Source of the DNA: Collinsella ureilytica
Lineage (GTDB): Bacteria > Actinomycetota > Coriobacteriia > Coriobacteriales > Coriobacteriaceae
Assembly (NCBI RefSeq): GCF_019795105.1
Contig: NZ_JAIMFO010000009.1
Span: forward strand, 1-64,000
Length of the DNA stretch: 64,000 nt
Reading direction: 5' to 3'
Below are positions 16,839 through 27,000 of the stretch, in pieces. Under the pieces are notes generated by a model. It worked only from the letters and a program-made list of their open reading frames with translations. It searched no databases and was not told the origin of the DNA. Within the stretch, counting starts at the first letter, position 1. Every line of letters starts with the position of its first letter. A program made the position numbers and the translations under genes.

Positions 16839-19800
16839 ATGCATGTAAGAGGTGCTGCAAAGGCGTGGGCAGAACGGCTGCTCGGCTTCACGCTTGCTTG
16901 TAGTCTTGTGCTTTCAACATTTCCGATAAAGACGTTTGCAGAGACATTATCCCCAGATAGTTCCATTGCATCTATGGCGGCACATGAGGCCGTGCGTCCC
17001 GCTACTGATGTAGAGAATAATGCCGCCCCTAAGGAGGCAGATGGAGATGCGTCGCATGTAGATGGTTCTACGACGGATACAGCGGATGAATCGCGAGTTG
17101 CGGGATCTGATGAGATCTCTGCTGAACCGATCCAAAACGCGCAGGAGTCCGCTTTAGCTTCCGATCAAGCTGGAACGCCAGCAAAAGCTGCTGAGCAAGA
17201 TAGCGCTACTCAGATCCAAGATGAGCAAGACACGCAAGAGTCTCAGCTCGAGGTTTCGCCAGAAAATAAGGCCTTGCAGTTGCTGAGCGCGGCCTCAGGT
17301 TCAACGGCGCTTCCTGCAAGTAGTGCTGAGTTACAGCCGGGCCGCTATATTGTTTCTGCAAACATTTCAATGATGACTCCGATTGGCATTAACGGTTATA
17401 CAACCAATCCCTTTAATCCCGAGGGTCTTTGCGGCAAGCCGGGTATCCCGTCTGCCCCTGTTCAAAATAATGCAAGCTTAATAGTGGGTGCCGATGGATC
17501 GCGTACCCTTACGGTTGACCTCGTCAATCCAGTTTTTACGGTTCAAGAGGCAGGTAGCAGTGAGGACGTTCGGGTTATCTCTACTGAGCGTGTGCCGATT
17601 GAAAAAAAGTCAGCCGAGGCATTCGCAGATGACTATGAGCGCTATAACAGAGAGCTTGATGAAGCCGGGATTTCTTCACGTATTTCTCGCGTAACCGTTA
17701 ATCTTGAAAACTGGAGCGGAAGCTATCACTTTGGCAACTGGAAGGTCTATGCAACGACGCTTACGGCCTTTTTCCCAAGTAGCGAGCCGGGCTGGTCACA
17801 TATCAAGACACTCGATTTGAGTGTTGATTTAGCTCAGGCAAAGCGCATCATAGAGGGTTCGTTTACACAAACATACAAAGATGATGCAACTGGAATTGAA
17901 GTAGACGTTCAAGCTGAAGAAGGTGCAGCGATAGTTGCTGACCTAGCCGATGCTCATTTGAGTGTAGAGCAGATTGAAGCAGGAACATCGCACAAGATTG
18001 CGAGCCGAGCGCTCGAGCAGTTCTATATTGGAAAGCCTGTCTTCAGTCTTAAGCGCCTACGCCTCATAAATACAGCGGGACAGCCAATTGAGTTAGCTGG
18101 CAAAGCTGCTCTTACAGTAAAAATTCCAGTGCATACGGATGACGCAGCTCTCTATCGGCTGGATCAAGGGGCGGCGTCTATGCTGCCCCCATCGATTGCT
18201 TCTGGTGTTTTAACAGTTAGCCAAGATGACTTGGGTGAATATGCACTGGTTGAGAATCAAGGCGCAAAACGTCGGTTGGTGCACACCAAGACAGATGCTG
18301 CAACTGGTGTTTCGGTTACATATGCAACTGATGGATCAGTGGATCTGCCATTTTGGGGTGCTGAGTCGATTGATATGGCTCCCAAATACTTTGAGTGGGT
18401 TTTGGAACAGGTTACTGTTGGTCGTGTGAAAGCTGGCGCTCCTGATAGCTTTACTGCAAAAGCACTTGCTACCGCCCAGGGTTCAACTTCGAATGGGAAT
18501 TTTAAGGTAGCGGGGAGCTATGCCGTTGCTTGGGGTGTAGGTCCATTCCCACAGGGGCTCCCTTTTACTGCAAATTATTTTGCAGTTGGTATGGGATCTG
18601 CCGGGCCTGACGCTCGATACTCGTTCAAAGCGGGTCGCAATCCGCTCTCAGTATCCTTGCCGGTAACGAGCCCTCATGCTCAAGTGTATTTCGTCTCTGG
18701 AACAGTTGGTAAGGGTGCTCTTGAGGCCAAGCGCTTAGATGCAGATATTCTCGGCATGGGCGCTCGGACTTCCATCAACAATGAAGATCTTGGCATGGAT
18801 GACGGCATGCTGAGGATGTTTAATGCGGTACATGATGCCGCAGATGGCCTGCGAACAGGTGAGCCGCAAAATCCTGAGACCAAGCTTGGTTGGCTTGTAG
18901 TTGTCGAGCCTGCTGCGAAGGCGATCGAAAAGCCTTACGCACAAGAAGGCTTGGTGTATAACGGAGGCGTTCAGACCGGTGTTGCCGAGGGCGAGGGCTA
19001 TGAAGTTGCTTCGGGAAGTGCCGATGTAGCAGGCTCCTATACCGCATTGGTAAGTTTGAAGCCTGGCTACATGTGGTCGGATGGAAGCACCGCGCCTCTG
19101 CCAATCTCATGGTCAATTGAGAAGGCACCGCTCGTGGCAACCTATGTAGGCGAGCAGATCAAAGAGGGTACAGCGCCGAAGCTGGCGGTTGAGGTTACGG
19201 GTTTTGTAGGAGCGGAATCTGCCAAGACTGCTCAGGGCTATGTGGCACCAACCGTTACTGCTCCGGATACGTTGGCTTCGGGCACCTCGGTTGTGCTCAC
19301 GCCAGCAGGTGGTGCAGCGGCTAACTATCGCTTTACGTATGTAGGAGGTACGCTGGCGGTTCTGGGGCAGCGCTTACCGGTGAGCCTCGAGGCAGGTACG
19401 TATTCGGTTACGGCAAATCTTGCCATGCCAGGTGCCTTTAACCCGCTGATCCCAGGTCTTACGGTCTATGCAAATAACCCGAGCAATCCCTTTGGCCCCA
19501 CGATTGATGAAAATGATCCGGCTGAGGTGGGCGCGGGCGTTCCTTCGTTCCCGCTGAAATCAAATGCACAGCTCATTGTTTCTGCAACGGGCGCACGTAC
19601 GCTCATCTTGCCCATCAAAAACCCGATCTTTACCACGCAGTCTTTGGGTACCTGCCCTGATTTAGTTGATGTGCGCACCGAGCGCGTACGTCCAACTGCT
19701 GCCGGAGGCGCTTGGAGTGGCTCATATAATAAGCGCGCTGATCGTATTCATATGATGTCTGCGCGCCTGCCAGAAGGTGAGCCAGCGGGCAAGGTGAGCT

Positions 19801-20789
19801 TTAATTTTGCGGGCAGTATTTTGTACGCCGTTCCTCTTGATAAAGAGATTCGGCCAGCAGGTGCTCAAGCGCTTTGCTTAACGCTTGACTATGACAGTGC
19901 GCAGAAGATATCTGAATCAACCGAGCTTCCGGCATTTGCGCGCGAAGGAACTGGTGGAACGACTGAGATAATCACGCCTATTGTGCCGCAACCTCAGCCG
20001 GATCCAGATCCAAAACACACTGAGCAGCAGCAAGGCGATGAGGTGAACACGACACGTGATGGTCTGCTTGCTGCGGGAGTCTATACCGTCTCGGCAAATA
20101 TTTGGGTAGATAAGGGCAGCTCTGGCCTGCCGCTTCAGCCACATTTTACGAGTGCTGCGTTTCCGCCGATGAATCCGGTAAGTGGCAATGCTGAGCTCCA
20201 TGTCGACGACCACGGTCGGGCTCAGCTAATCGTGCCAATCCTCATTCAATCGCGAATCATGCAGGTAAAGAGCTTGAGTGGCCTTCCTATTATCAGCTCA
20301 ACTTCTGCAGGCGGAGGACTTTCGAGCATCGTGCTTGACCTCGGTGTGCTCCATGCAACCGATACGGTTATTACCATTCCCTGCCACGCTGAGGTGCGCC
20401 TGGGAGACCTTGCAGCAAGCATTATCGGCGGCAGCCGAAATCGTAGCTGGGACTGCGTTTTTCAGATGCGGTTCCGGGGAACTTCAAATTCGGGTGGCGG
20501 AGAAATTCCAGCTGCAGCTCAGGCCATTTTGGATAACCAAGGCAAAGATGGTAAGGCAGCTGACGCAAAGGCAGAGGCTGAGGCTGCGGAGGCGTCCGCG
20601 CTGGCCCATCTCAATGCTCGTTCAAAAGGTGTGCCTGGAGCACAGGCAGCATCTCGCTCATCTGAGGATGCTCCTTGGGTTCCCGCTGCTCTAGCAGTAG
20701 CTGCTGTTGTTGTGACGCTCGGCTGCGTCGCCTTCTTCTTGAGTAAGCGCCCAAGAGCTGGGCTGAAGGGGAAGGGGGCTCAGCAATGA
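16839..20789 (+). CDS. Large membrane-anchored surface protein with three relay-type beta domains
   Basis: 1316 residues. A Sec signal peptide (about 1-34) is followed by an acidic low-complexity region to about 155. Three copies of the domain found in the preceding gene follow, starting L-Q-P-G-R-Y-I-V-S-A-N, L-E-A-G-T-Y-S-V-T-A-N and L-A-A-G-V-Y-T-V-S-A-N (near 165, 850 and 1070). Between the first two lie beta-rich segments, one resembling bacterial Ig-like MBG/YDG repeats. A C-terminal membrane helix (about 1280-1302) and a basic tail anchor it; there is no LPxTG. ATG 16839 follows TAAGGAG; a longer frame opening upstream has no signal peptide. Its stop overlaps the next ATG, so it is translationally coupled to the ABC lipoprotein. 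Confidence 0.75.
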   Translation: MHVRGAAKAWAERLLGFTLACSLVLSTFPIKTFAETLSPDSSIASMAAHEAVRPATDVENNAAPKEADGDASHVDGSTTDTADESRVAGSDEISAEPIQNAQESALASDQAGTPAKAAEQDSATQIQDEQDTQESQLEVSPENKALQLLSAASGSTALPASSAELQPGRYIVSANISMMTPIGINGYTTNPFNPEGLCGKPGIPSAPVQNNASLIVGADGSRTLTVDLVNPVFTVQEAGSSEDVRVISTERVPIEKKSAEAFADDYERYNRELDEAGISSRISRVTVNLENWSGSYHFGNWKVYATTLTAFFPSSEPGWSHIKTLDLSVDLAQAKRIIEGSFTQTYKDDATGIEVDVQAEEGAAIVADLADAHLSVEQIEAGTSHKIASRALEQFYIGKPVFSLKRLRLINTAGQPIELAGKAALTVKIPVHTDDAALYRLDQGAASMLPPSIASGVLTVSQDDLGEYALVENQGAKRRLVHTKTDAATGVSVTYATDGSVDLPFWGAESIDMAPKYFEWVLEQVTVGRVKAGAPDSFTAKALATAQGSTSNGNFKVAGSYAVAWGVGPFPQGLPFTANYFAVGMGSAGPDARYSFKAGRNPLSVSLPVTSPHAQVYFVSGTVGKGALEAKRLDADILGMGARTSINNEDLGMDDGMLRMFNAVHDAADGLRTGEPQNPETKLGWLVVVEPAAKAIEKPYAQEGLVYNGGVQTGVAEGEGYEVASGSADVAGSYTALVSLKPGYMWSDGSTAPLPISWSIEKAPLVATYVGEQIKEGTAPKLAVEVTGFVGAESAKTAQGYVAPTVTAPDTLASGTSVVLTPAGGAAANYRFTYVGGTLAVLGQRLPVSLEAGTYSVTANLAMPGAFNPLIPGLTVYANNPSNPFGPTIDENDPAEVGAGVPSFPLKSNAQLIVSATGARTLILPIKNPIFTTQSLGTCPDLVDVRTERVRPTAAGGAWSGSYNKRADRIHMMSARLPEGEPAGKVSFNFAGSILYAVPLDKEIRPAGAQALCLTLDYDSAQKISESTELPAFAREGTGGTTEIITPIVPQPQPDPDPKHTEQQQGDEVNTTRDGLLAAGVYTVSANIWVDKGSSGLPLQPHFTSAAFPPMNPVSGNAELHVDDHGRAQLIVPILIQSRIMQVKSLSGLPIISSTSAGGGLSSIVLDLGVLHATDTVITIPCHAEVRLGDLAASIIGGSRNRSWDCVFQMRFRGTSNSGGGEIPAAAQAILDNQGKDGKAADAKAEAEAAEASALAHLNARSKGVPGAQAASRSSEDAPWVPAALAVAAVVVTLGCVAFFLSKRPRAGLKGKGAQQ

Positions 20790-21913
20790 GCAGGTCGTGG
20801 TCAATATCACGGCGAACGTTTTTGGGACTCTCTGCTGCCTCTCTTGCCCTTCTTGGGCTTGGTGGCTGCGGCTCTGTGCAGCCATCGGGCTCAGCAGTGT
20901 CACTGACGGCTGAGCCCGAAAAGCGAAAGCTTCAGGGATCATTCGATCCGGTTCAGGCTCGGGTGGGGCTCATCTTAGGACCGCCTTCCATGGGCTTGGC
21001 TCAGTTTGTGCTGGCAGCTCGGGCAAAACGTACCGTGAATGATTTCAGCTTCACCTCAAACGGTGTTGACTATATCGGGCTTTCTGCTGCCTTAAATCAG
21101 GGTGATTATGATATTGCGACGCTACCAAGCAATATCGGACCGATTCTGTATAACAATCATGAGCTGCAAAACTCGTATCAGGTCATCAGCGTGAATAATC
21201 TTGGCATCCTGTATGTCATGACTACAGATCCATCGATCTCGACCTTATCTGATTTGGCCGGACGGCGAGTCTATGCCTACGGTGAGGGAGGTCCTCCTGA
21301 GTATACGATCCAGGCGCTGCTGAAAAAGAAAGGCTTGGAAGGAAGCTTTGAGCTGGAGTTTAAGTCAACTCCTTTTGAGGTGCTCAATCTCATGCAGCAA
21401 GAAGACAAGTGTGTGGCAATTCTGCCACAGCCGTTTATCTCGCTATCCAAGCTCATGGTTGATCCTTTGTATGCTCCGATCAGCATCACACGCGAATGGA
21501 ATGAGGCCTTTGCAGACACGGGAAGTCAGTGTGTCACGACTATTACCGTTGCCAATCGAGCCTTTATTGAAGAGCATGAGCAGGCAATTGTTGAGTATCT
21601 GCAGATGCAAGGCAGCTCGGTGAGCTGGACGCTCGAGCATATGGATGAGGCGGCAGCTCTGCAAGAGGAGCTCGACCTCTTCTTGAATAATAGCGTTGCT
21701 GCCGATGCCTTGCCTGACGTGGCGCTCACCTGCCTTTGTGGCACCGAGATGCGCCGGGCATTGTCTGGTTACATTGCGGAGCTCTTTGCGGTCAATCCAG
21801 ATGCAGTTGGTGGTGAGCTGCCCGATGATAGGTTCTACTATTTGCCACCGGTTGGAGCGATTGAAGACGAGGCTATTGGCCTGGCTGCTGCGAATGCCCG
21901 GGTGCGTGCGTAA
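20786..21913 (+). CDS. ABC transporter substrate-binding lipoprotein (NrtA/SsuA/TauA/NMT1 type)
   Basis: 375 residues. The N-terminus combines a twin-arginine motif (S-R-R-T-F-L-G-L) with a lipobox (L-G-L-G-G-C at about 23-28), so it is likely a Tat-exported lipoprotein. The mature sequence resembles the periplasmic-binding fold of the nitrate/sulfonate/thiamine-precursor class (L-I-L-G-P-P-S-M-G-L, N-Q-G-D-Y-D-I-A-T-L-P-S-N, T-L-S-D-L-A-G-R-R-V-Y-A-Y-G). The ATG overlaps the stop of the large surface protein. The fused permease-ATPase follows directly. The ligand is not predictable from motifs. Confidence 0.87.
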   Translation: MSRSWSISRRTFLGLSAASLALLGLGGCGSVQPSGSAVSLTAEPEKRKLQGSFDPVQARVGLILGPPSMGLAQFVLAARAKRTVNDFSFTSNGVDYIGLSAALNQGDYDIATLPSNIGPILYNNHELQNSYQVISVNNLGILYVMTTDPSISTLSDLAGRRVYAYGEGGPPEYTIQALLKKKGLEGSFELEFKSTPFEVLNLMQQEDKCVAILPQPFISLSKLMVDPLYAPISITREWNEAFADTGSQCVTTITVANRAFIEEHEQAIVEYLQMQGSSVSWTLEHMDEAAALQEELDLFLNNSVAADALPDVALTCLCGTEMRRALSGYIAELFAVNPDAVGGELPDDRFYYLPPVGAIEDEAIGLAAANARVRA

Positions 21914-21925
21914 TGAGTGCACCTG

Positions 21926-23668
21926 ATGAGTGAGCGAATTTCTCTATCTGAGGTATCGGCTGCAACGGGTATACCCGAAGAGCGGCTTGCCCTCATGGCT
22001 ACTCGCATCCGCGAGGATGGGATCGAAGACGCTCACATGGGGCAGATGATGCGCGTGGCTGCTGCAGGAGGAATTGATCCTGAGCGAATTGTAGCCATGC
22101 TTGAATCGCTTGGGGTCTCATGTGAGCAGGCAACTCGCGTGGCATCTGCCCAAGGCTTGCTCGAGCCCGAGGCCGCTCGGGCGCTGTTGGAGCGCTCACG
22201 ATCTCATGAGAGTGTTCGCGAGAACGATGACAAGAGCCTGCCGCACATCTGGAGGCGTGGAGCCATTATTGGGCTTTGGCTGGTAGTCTGGCAGATCGCT
22301 GATGCGTATATACATAATCGGCTGATTTTAACCGGCCCTCTTCGTGCGGTTACTGCCTTAAGCTCGCTGGCGATGAAGGCAGAGTTTTGGCTTGCCTGCT
22401 CAGCTTCACTGATACGGATTGCCTCGGGGTTTTTTCTCTCCGTAAGCATAGGCATCCTTTTGGCAGTTGTGGCTCATCGAAGTCGCTTGGTGCGCGATCT
22501 TGTTGAGCCGGTCATGTCGCTGCTCAGAACCATTCCGGTTGTGAGCATCATCATTATGTTGCTCATTTGGGTTGGAAATCAGCTCCTTATGGTCTACCTT
22601 GCCTTTACCGTTGTCTTGCCCTTCATCTACACCGGAGTGTTGGCAGGTCTTGATAGTGCAGATCCTGAGATGCTTGAGGTCGCTCGTATCTTCGGCATCT
22701 CAAAATGGCGTGTATTTTTGTATATCTATCGTCCGGCTTGTATGGCACACCTGACGAGTGCGTGCAAGCTCGGCCTTGGTATGAGTTGGAAAAGCGGAAT
22801 CATGGCTGAGGTGCTAGCCGTGCCAAAGCCCTCAGTTGGCAAGGGAATGGCGCTTGCGCGCACCTATCTCAACACTCCCGATTTATTTGCCTGGACCTTG
22901 GTCGTGATGCTCATGAGCTGGATCTTTGAGCTGGGGTTTATGGCACTGCTGCGCCGACTGAGTCTGCCCTTTGGAAGCTTGCTCGTTCGCAGGTCTCATC
23001 GCGCGTGCGAAACGGGTCGGCCTGCCTCATCGAGTGGGGATGTCGCTCAGTCCTATGAAGCAAGCGAGGGTTCGGCCGAGCTTGTGCTCACGAGCGTTTC
23101 AAAATCATTCGGCGCTCAGCGCGTCTTATCAAAGCTAGATATGAGCCTCGCTGCTGGCTCTCTGACCTGTTTGATGGGGCCTTCTGGTGCGGGCAAAACA
23201 ACCTTGTTGCGAATCATCTTAGGCCTTGAGCGCATCGATGCCGGCCAGATTTCAAACAGTATGCCGGGGAGCATATCGGTGGTATTCCAAGAGGATCGGC
23301 TCGCCATTGAGCTCACGCCCATTGAGAATGTAGCGCTGGTCATGGGAGGTCGAGCCTCGTACCAGCATCTTGTATCGGTCTTGTCTGAGATTTTGCCGCC
23401 TGAGTGTTTGAACCGCCCCGTCTCTCAGCTCTCTGGTGGCCAGCGCAGACGTGTAGCGCTTGCACGTGCTGTGCTCGCACCAAGCTCAATGATTGTGATG
23501 GATGAGCCTTTCACCGGACTTGACGCAGCTACCAGGCAAGAGGTAATTCGCTTTGTGCTGCGCCATCGTGCATGCCGCACACTTTTGGTGTCGACTCATG
23601 GCGAGCAAGATGCTGAGCTTTTGGGAGCGACGCGGCTGAACATGAAAGATCTGAGTCCAGCGCTGTAA
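21926..23668 (+). CDS. ABC importer: permease fused to ATPase, with N-terminal helical domain
   Basis: 580 residues in three parts. Residues 1-105 are helical with two related segments (G-I-P-E-E-R-L-A-L-M-A and G-I-D-P-E-R-I-V-A-M-L) and unknown function. Residues 110-345 are a BPD-type permease with about six membrane helices and an EAA loop (E-V-A-R-I-F-G-I-S-K-W-R). Residues 380-580 are an ATPase with Walker A G-P-S-G-A-G-K-T-T, Q-loop V-F-Q-E-D, signature L-S-G-G-Q-R-R-R-V, Walker B I-V-M-D-E-P and H-loop S-T-H. The importer normally uses separate proteins; here one chain would homodimerise. The start at 21926 is chosen over the GTG at 21917, though neither has a strong ribosome-binding site. 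It completes the relay cluster. Confidence 0.88.
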   Translation: MSERISLSEVSAATGIPEERLALMATRIREDGIEDAHMGQMMRVAAAGGIDPERIVAMLESLGVSCEQATRVASAQGLLEPEAARALLERSRSHESVRENDDKSLPHIWRRGAIIGLWLVVWQIADAYIHNRLILTGPLRAVTALSSLAMKAEFWLACSASLIRIASGFFLSVSIGILLAVVAHRSRLVRDLVEPVMSLLRTIPVVSIIIMLLIWVGNQLLMVYLAFTVVLPFIYTGVLAGLDSADPEMLEVARIFGISKWRVFLYIYRPACMAHLTSACKLGLGMSWKSGIMAEVLAVPKPSVGKGMALARTYLNTPDLFAWTLVVMLMSWIFELGFMALLRRLSLPFGSLLVRRSHRACETGRPASSSGDVAQSYEASEGSAELVLTSVSKSFGAQRVLSKLDMSLAAGSLTCLMGPSGAGKTTLLRIILGLERIDAGQISNSMPGSISVVFQEDRLAIELTPIENVALVMGGRASYQHLVSVLSEILPPECLNRPVSQLSGGQRRRVALARAVLAPSSMIVMDEPFTGLDAATRQEVIRFVLRHRACRTLLVSTHGEQDAELLGATRLNMKDLSPAL

Positions 23669-23777
23669 GCGCATTCGTGGATGAGTCGTGCATTTGGTTT
23701 TTGCGGTGCCATGGCAACGACATCAAAAAGGATGCTGCATCAAACTTATGGTACGTGAAATGAGGAGCGTGATTCGC

Positions 23778-24029
23778 ATGGCAACAATTGATAGCACACA
23801 ATGCATGAGAGACATCGTGCTCGGTGACCCTATGTTTGGAGAGTTTTTGGTAGACAAGGGCTTTCCCTTTTCGGTGGATAATCCCATTACTGAGTTTGTG
23901 ACCTTTGATGATGTCGTTCGTATGCGTGAGTTGGATCGCGAAGCCTTCTTGGCTGAGTACGATGAATATCGTGCGCGTGGAGGTGTTCTGCCTAAAGGAG
24001 CTCAGCGAATGAATCCTGCTGCTTGTTAG
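23778..24029 (+). CDS. DUF1858-domain protein
   Basis: 83 residues matching the small DUF1858 family (D-P-M-F-G-E-F-L-V-D-K-G-F-P-F, F-D-D-V-V-R-M-R-E-L-D). Members are helical, often contain or neighbour redox and dehydratase-like proteins, and have no settled function. ATG 23778 follows GAGGAG at 23761-23766; upstream in-frame codons are less likely. The C-terminus ends N-P-A-A-C. It lies 9 bp before the activase gene and probably shares its transcript. Confidence 0.8.
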   Translation: MATIDSTQCMRDIVLGDPMFGEFLVDKGFPFSVDNPITEFVTFDDVVRMRELDREAFLAEYDEYRARGGVLPKGAQRMNPAAC

Positions 24030-24038
24030 TGAGTCGCT

Positions 24039-27000
24039 GTGTACGCCATCGGCATCGATATCGGGTCTTCATCGGTCAAACTCGCCTGTCTTGACCTTAC
24101 AAACCCCGCAGTACATGCCCAGGTTCAGTCTGAAAGCAACCGGGTGAGTAAGGTCGCATCGTTCGAGCCGAGCGCACTCGCTCATGCAGTTTTGTATGGA
24201 GCAAGAAGACCGCATCGGGGCGATCCGCTGGGTGTTCTGGCAGACCTCTTACAAGAGGCATATGCGAAGCTCGGGCTTGAAAACTGTGCTGCGTGTGGGT
24301 TGACGGGAAGCGGCCGCGCGCTCGTGGCACCTATTGCGAAGCAGGCGACAGTACTCGAAGATCTTCCTGCAATCTCTGCAGGCGCGACACTTTTGATGCC
24401 GCATGTCCGATCAATTATGGCGATTGGTGCTGAGCGAGCAGCGTATATCACAGCGCTTGGCTCCGGCAGAGCTCCTCGCTTTGCTCTGAATGATGGATGT
24501 GCGGCGGGTACCGGTTCTTTCTTTGAGGATCAGATGGGAAGGCTTGGCCTTTCTATTGAAGATTTTTCTTCCCTCGTTGCTCGCGCCACGTCAGTACCAA
24601 GAATTTCTGGACGGTGCGCAGTCTTTGCCAAAACCGATATCATTCACCGCCAGCAAGAAGGTGTTCCCATCGAGGATATCTTGCAAGGACTCTGCCGTGC
24701 GATGGTACGGAGCTATCGCTCGCTCATCGTGGGCAGCTTACCTATAGAGGCACCGCTTGCCGTTGTGGGCGGTGTCATGCTCAATGAGGGAGTTCTGGCT
24801 CAGGTGCGCGAGGTCTTTAGCTTAGAGCCGAGTGACCTCATTGTCTCAGAGCAAAATTTGTACCTCCAAGCTGCTGGTGCTGCCGTACATGCGGCGCGTA
24901 TGCATCAGCAAAGAATCGGGCAACCAGCAAGCTGCGGTGAAAAGCAAGAAGGTCTGTTCGCCCTAGATCTCAAGGCTTTGTGCGAACTGCGTCGCGCTCA
25001 TCAAGGCGCAGACCCTGCTCCAAAAGGGCGAATGAGAGCTGTGTGCTCATTGTCTCAGGCTGCATCCCATTGTTCTTCCTTACCGGGATTGGCTTGCAAG
25101 ACAGGGGAGAGGAAGGCTTCTGTGGGCGCGCCTGCATCGAACGCTCCTTCTGCATCTGCTGTTCTCGGTGCATCGTCGGCAAATTCAGTGCAGACGCCAG
25201 GCCTACCTGCCAGCATGAGCGAGCCTGCACCAGCAGCTTCGTATACCACATGCGAGCCACTGCCGCAGATTGACTTTGTGCCAGGCAATGGCTTTCAAGC
25301 CAAGCCGCTTGACAGCTGTTGTACTACAGGCGCGCCCGTGCCAAGCTACCTTGGTATTGATGTGGGATCGACAAGTACGAATTTTGTGCTCATCAATACC
25401 TCAGGCGAGCTCATTCATGCCCGGTATGCACGAACGGGAGGAGATTCCAAGGCGGCGGTTACAGCAGGTCTTGCTGCGCTTGGAGGAGCCGTAGGCGAGC
25501 GTGTGCGCATCATCGGTGTTGGTGTGACTGGCTCAGGGCGCACGCTGATTGGCGCGCACGTGGGTGCCGATGTGGTAAAAGATGAGATTACCTGCCAGGC
25601 GCGAGCTGCTGCCAGCGCCGATCCGTATGTGGATACCGTTTTTGAAATTGGCGGACAGGATTCCAAATATATCAGCCTGAAAGACGGCGAAGTTGCCGAT
25701 TTTCAGATGAATAAGGTATGCGCGGCAGGAACGGGCTCATTTGTAGAGGAGCAGGCAGCGCGGCTTTCCATTCCTCTCTCAGCATTTGGCTCGCTTGCGC
25801 TTCGTGCCGCGCATCCGGTCGATTTGGGTGAGCGCTGTACCGTCTTTGTAGAGACTGCCATGAATGCCGCTCTTGCTGCAGGAGCGCGTACAGAAGACAT
25901 CGCAGCAGGGCTGTGCCAATCGATCATTCGAAATTACCTGCATCGGGTTGTGGGGTCAAAGCCGGTAGGCAAGCGCATTGTACTCCAAGGTGGTGTGTGT
26001 TTTAACACCGGCATCGTTGCTGCCTTTGTGCAAGCCTATGGTGATACGATCTCTGTTTCTCCGTATTTTGCTGTTTCTGGCGCGGTGGGAGCAGCACTCA
26101 TGGCGCGTGATGCCAAGCTGCAAACAACGAGATTTCGTGGTTGGGATCTCACGGGTACAGCAAAGCCGGAAAGCGCTATACGTGAGCAAGAGATCGAAGC
26201 ATATCGTGCCTTTTTCCATGAGGGCGAGCGGTGGATGCTTGCGGGCTATGATCCTACGATTGATCCGGCAAAAAAGACCGTGGGCATTCCGCGCTCGTTG
26301 ATGATCTATAAGTTTTTTCCTATGGCACATGCCTTCTTTACTCACCTAGGCTTTAATGTCCTGCTCTCTGATACGAGTAGTGAAGCCACCATTGCCCGCG
26401 CTCAAGAAACTGCACAGGGCGAGACCTGTTTTCCGATCAAGCTGATGCACGGTCATATGCTTGAATTGGTCGAGCGAGGGGTTGACTATATCTTCATGCC
26501 TGCGGTGCGTACCGTCCGCCATGAGCATTCCACCTTGGCTCATAATTATGGCTGCCCGTATATGTATGCGGCTCCTTCCTTGGTGGAGCGCGAGCTTGGC
26601 CTTGCTCAGCGGGGAGTCGAGCTTATCTCTCCTGTGCTTGATATGGAGATGGGACAGCAAGCAATGGCTGCTGCCATGTTGCGCGTGGGAGTAAGCCTTG
26701 GTCGCACACCTCGAGAGACCTCGCTGGCGCTCTTGGCAGGCACACAAGCAATCAGTGAATGTACGCGGCTGACCGAAGAAGCGGGGGAACGCTTGCTGGC
26801 ATCCATTGGCAAGGATGAGCGCGTGTTAGTTATGGTAACGCGCAATTATGGGATCTCAGATGCCGTCCTCAATGCAGGTATTCCTGATGCACTCATTGAT
26901 CGAGGCCAGCGGGTAATAACGATCTCGCACCTCAAGGCACATAGCTTTAGTATCGAAGAAGATTATCCCAATATATATTGGCCATTTGGTCAGCATATTT

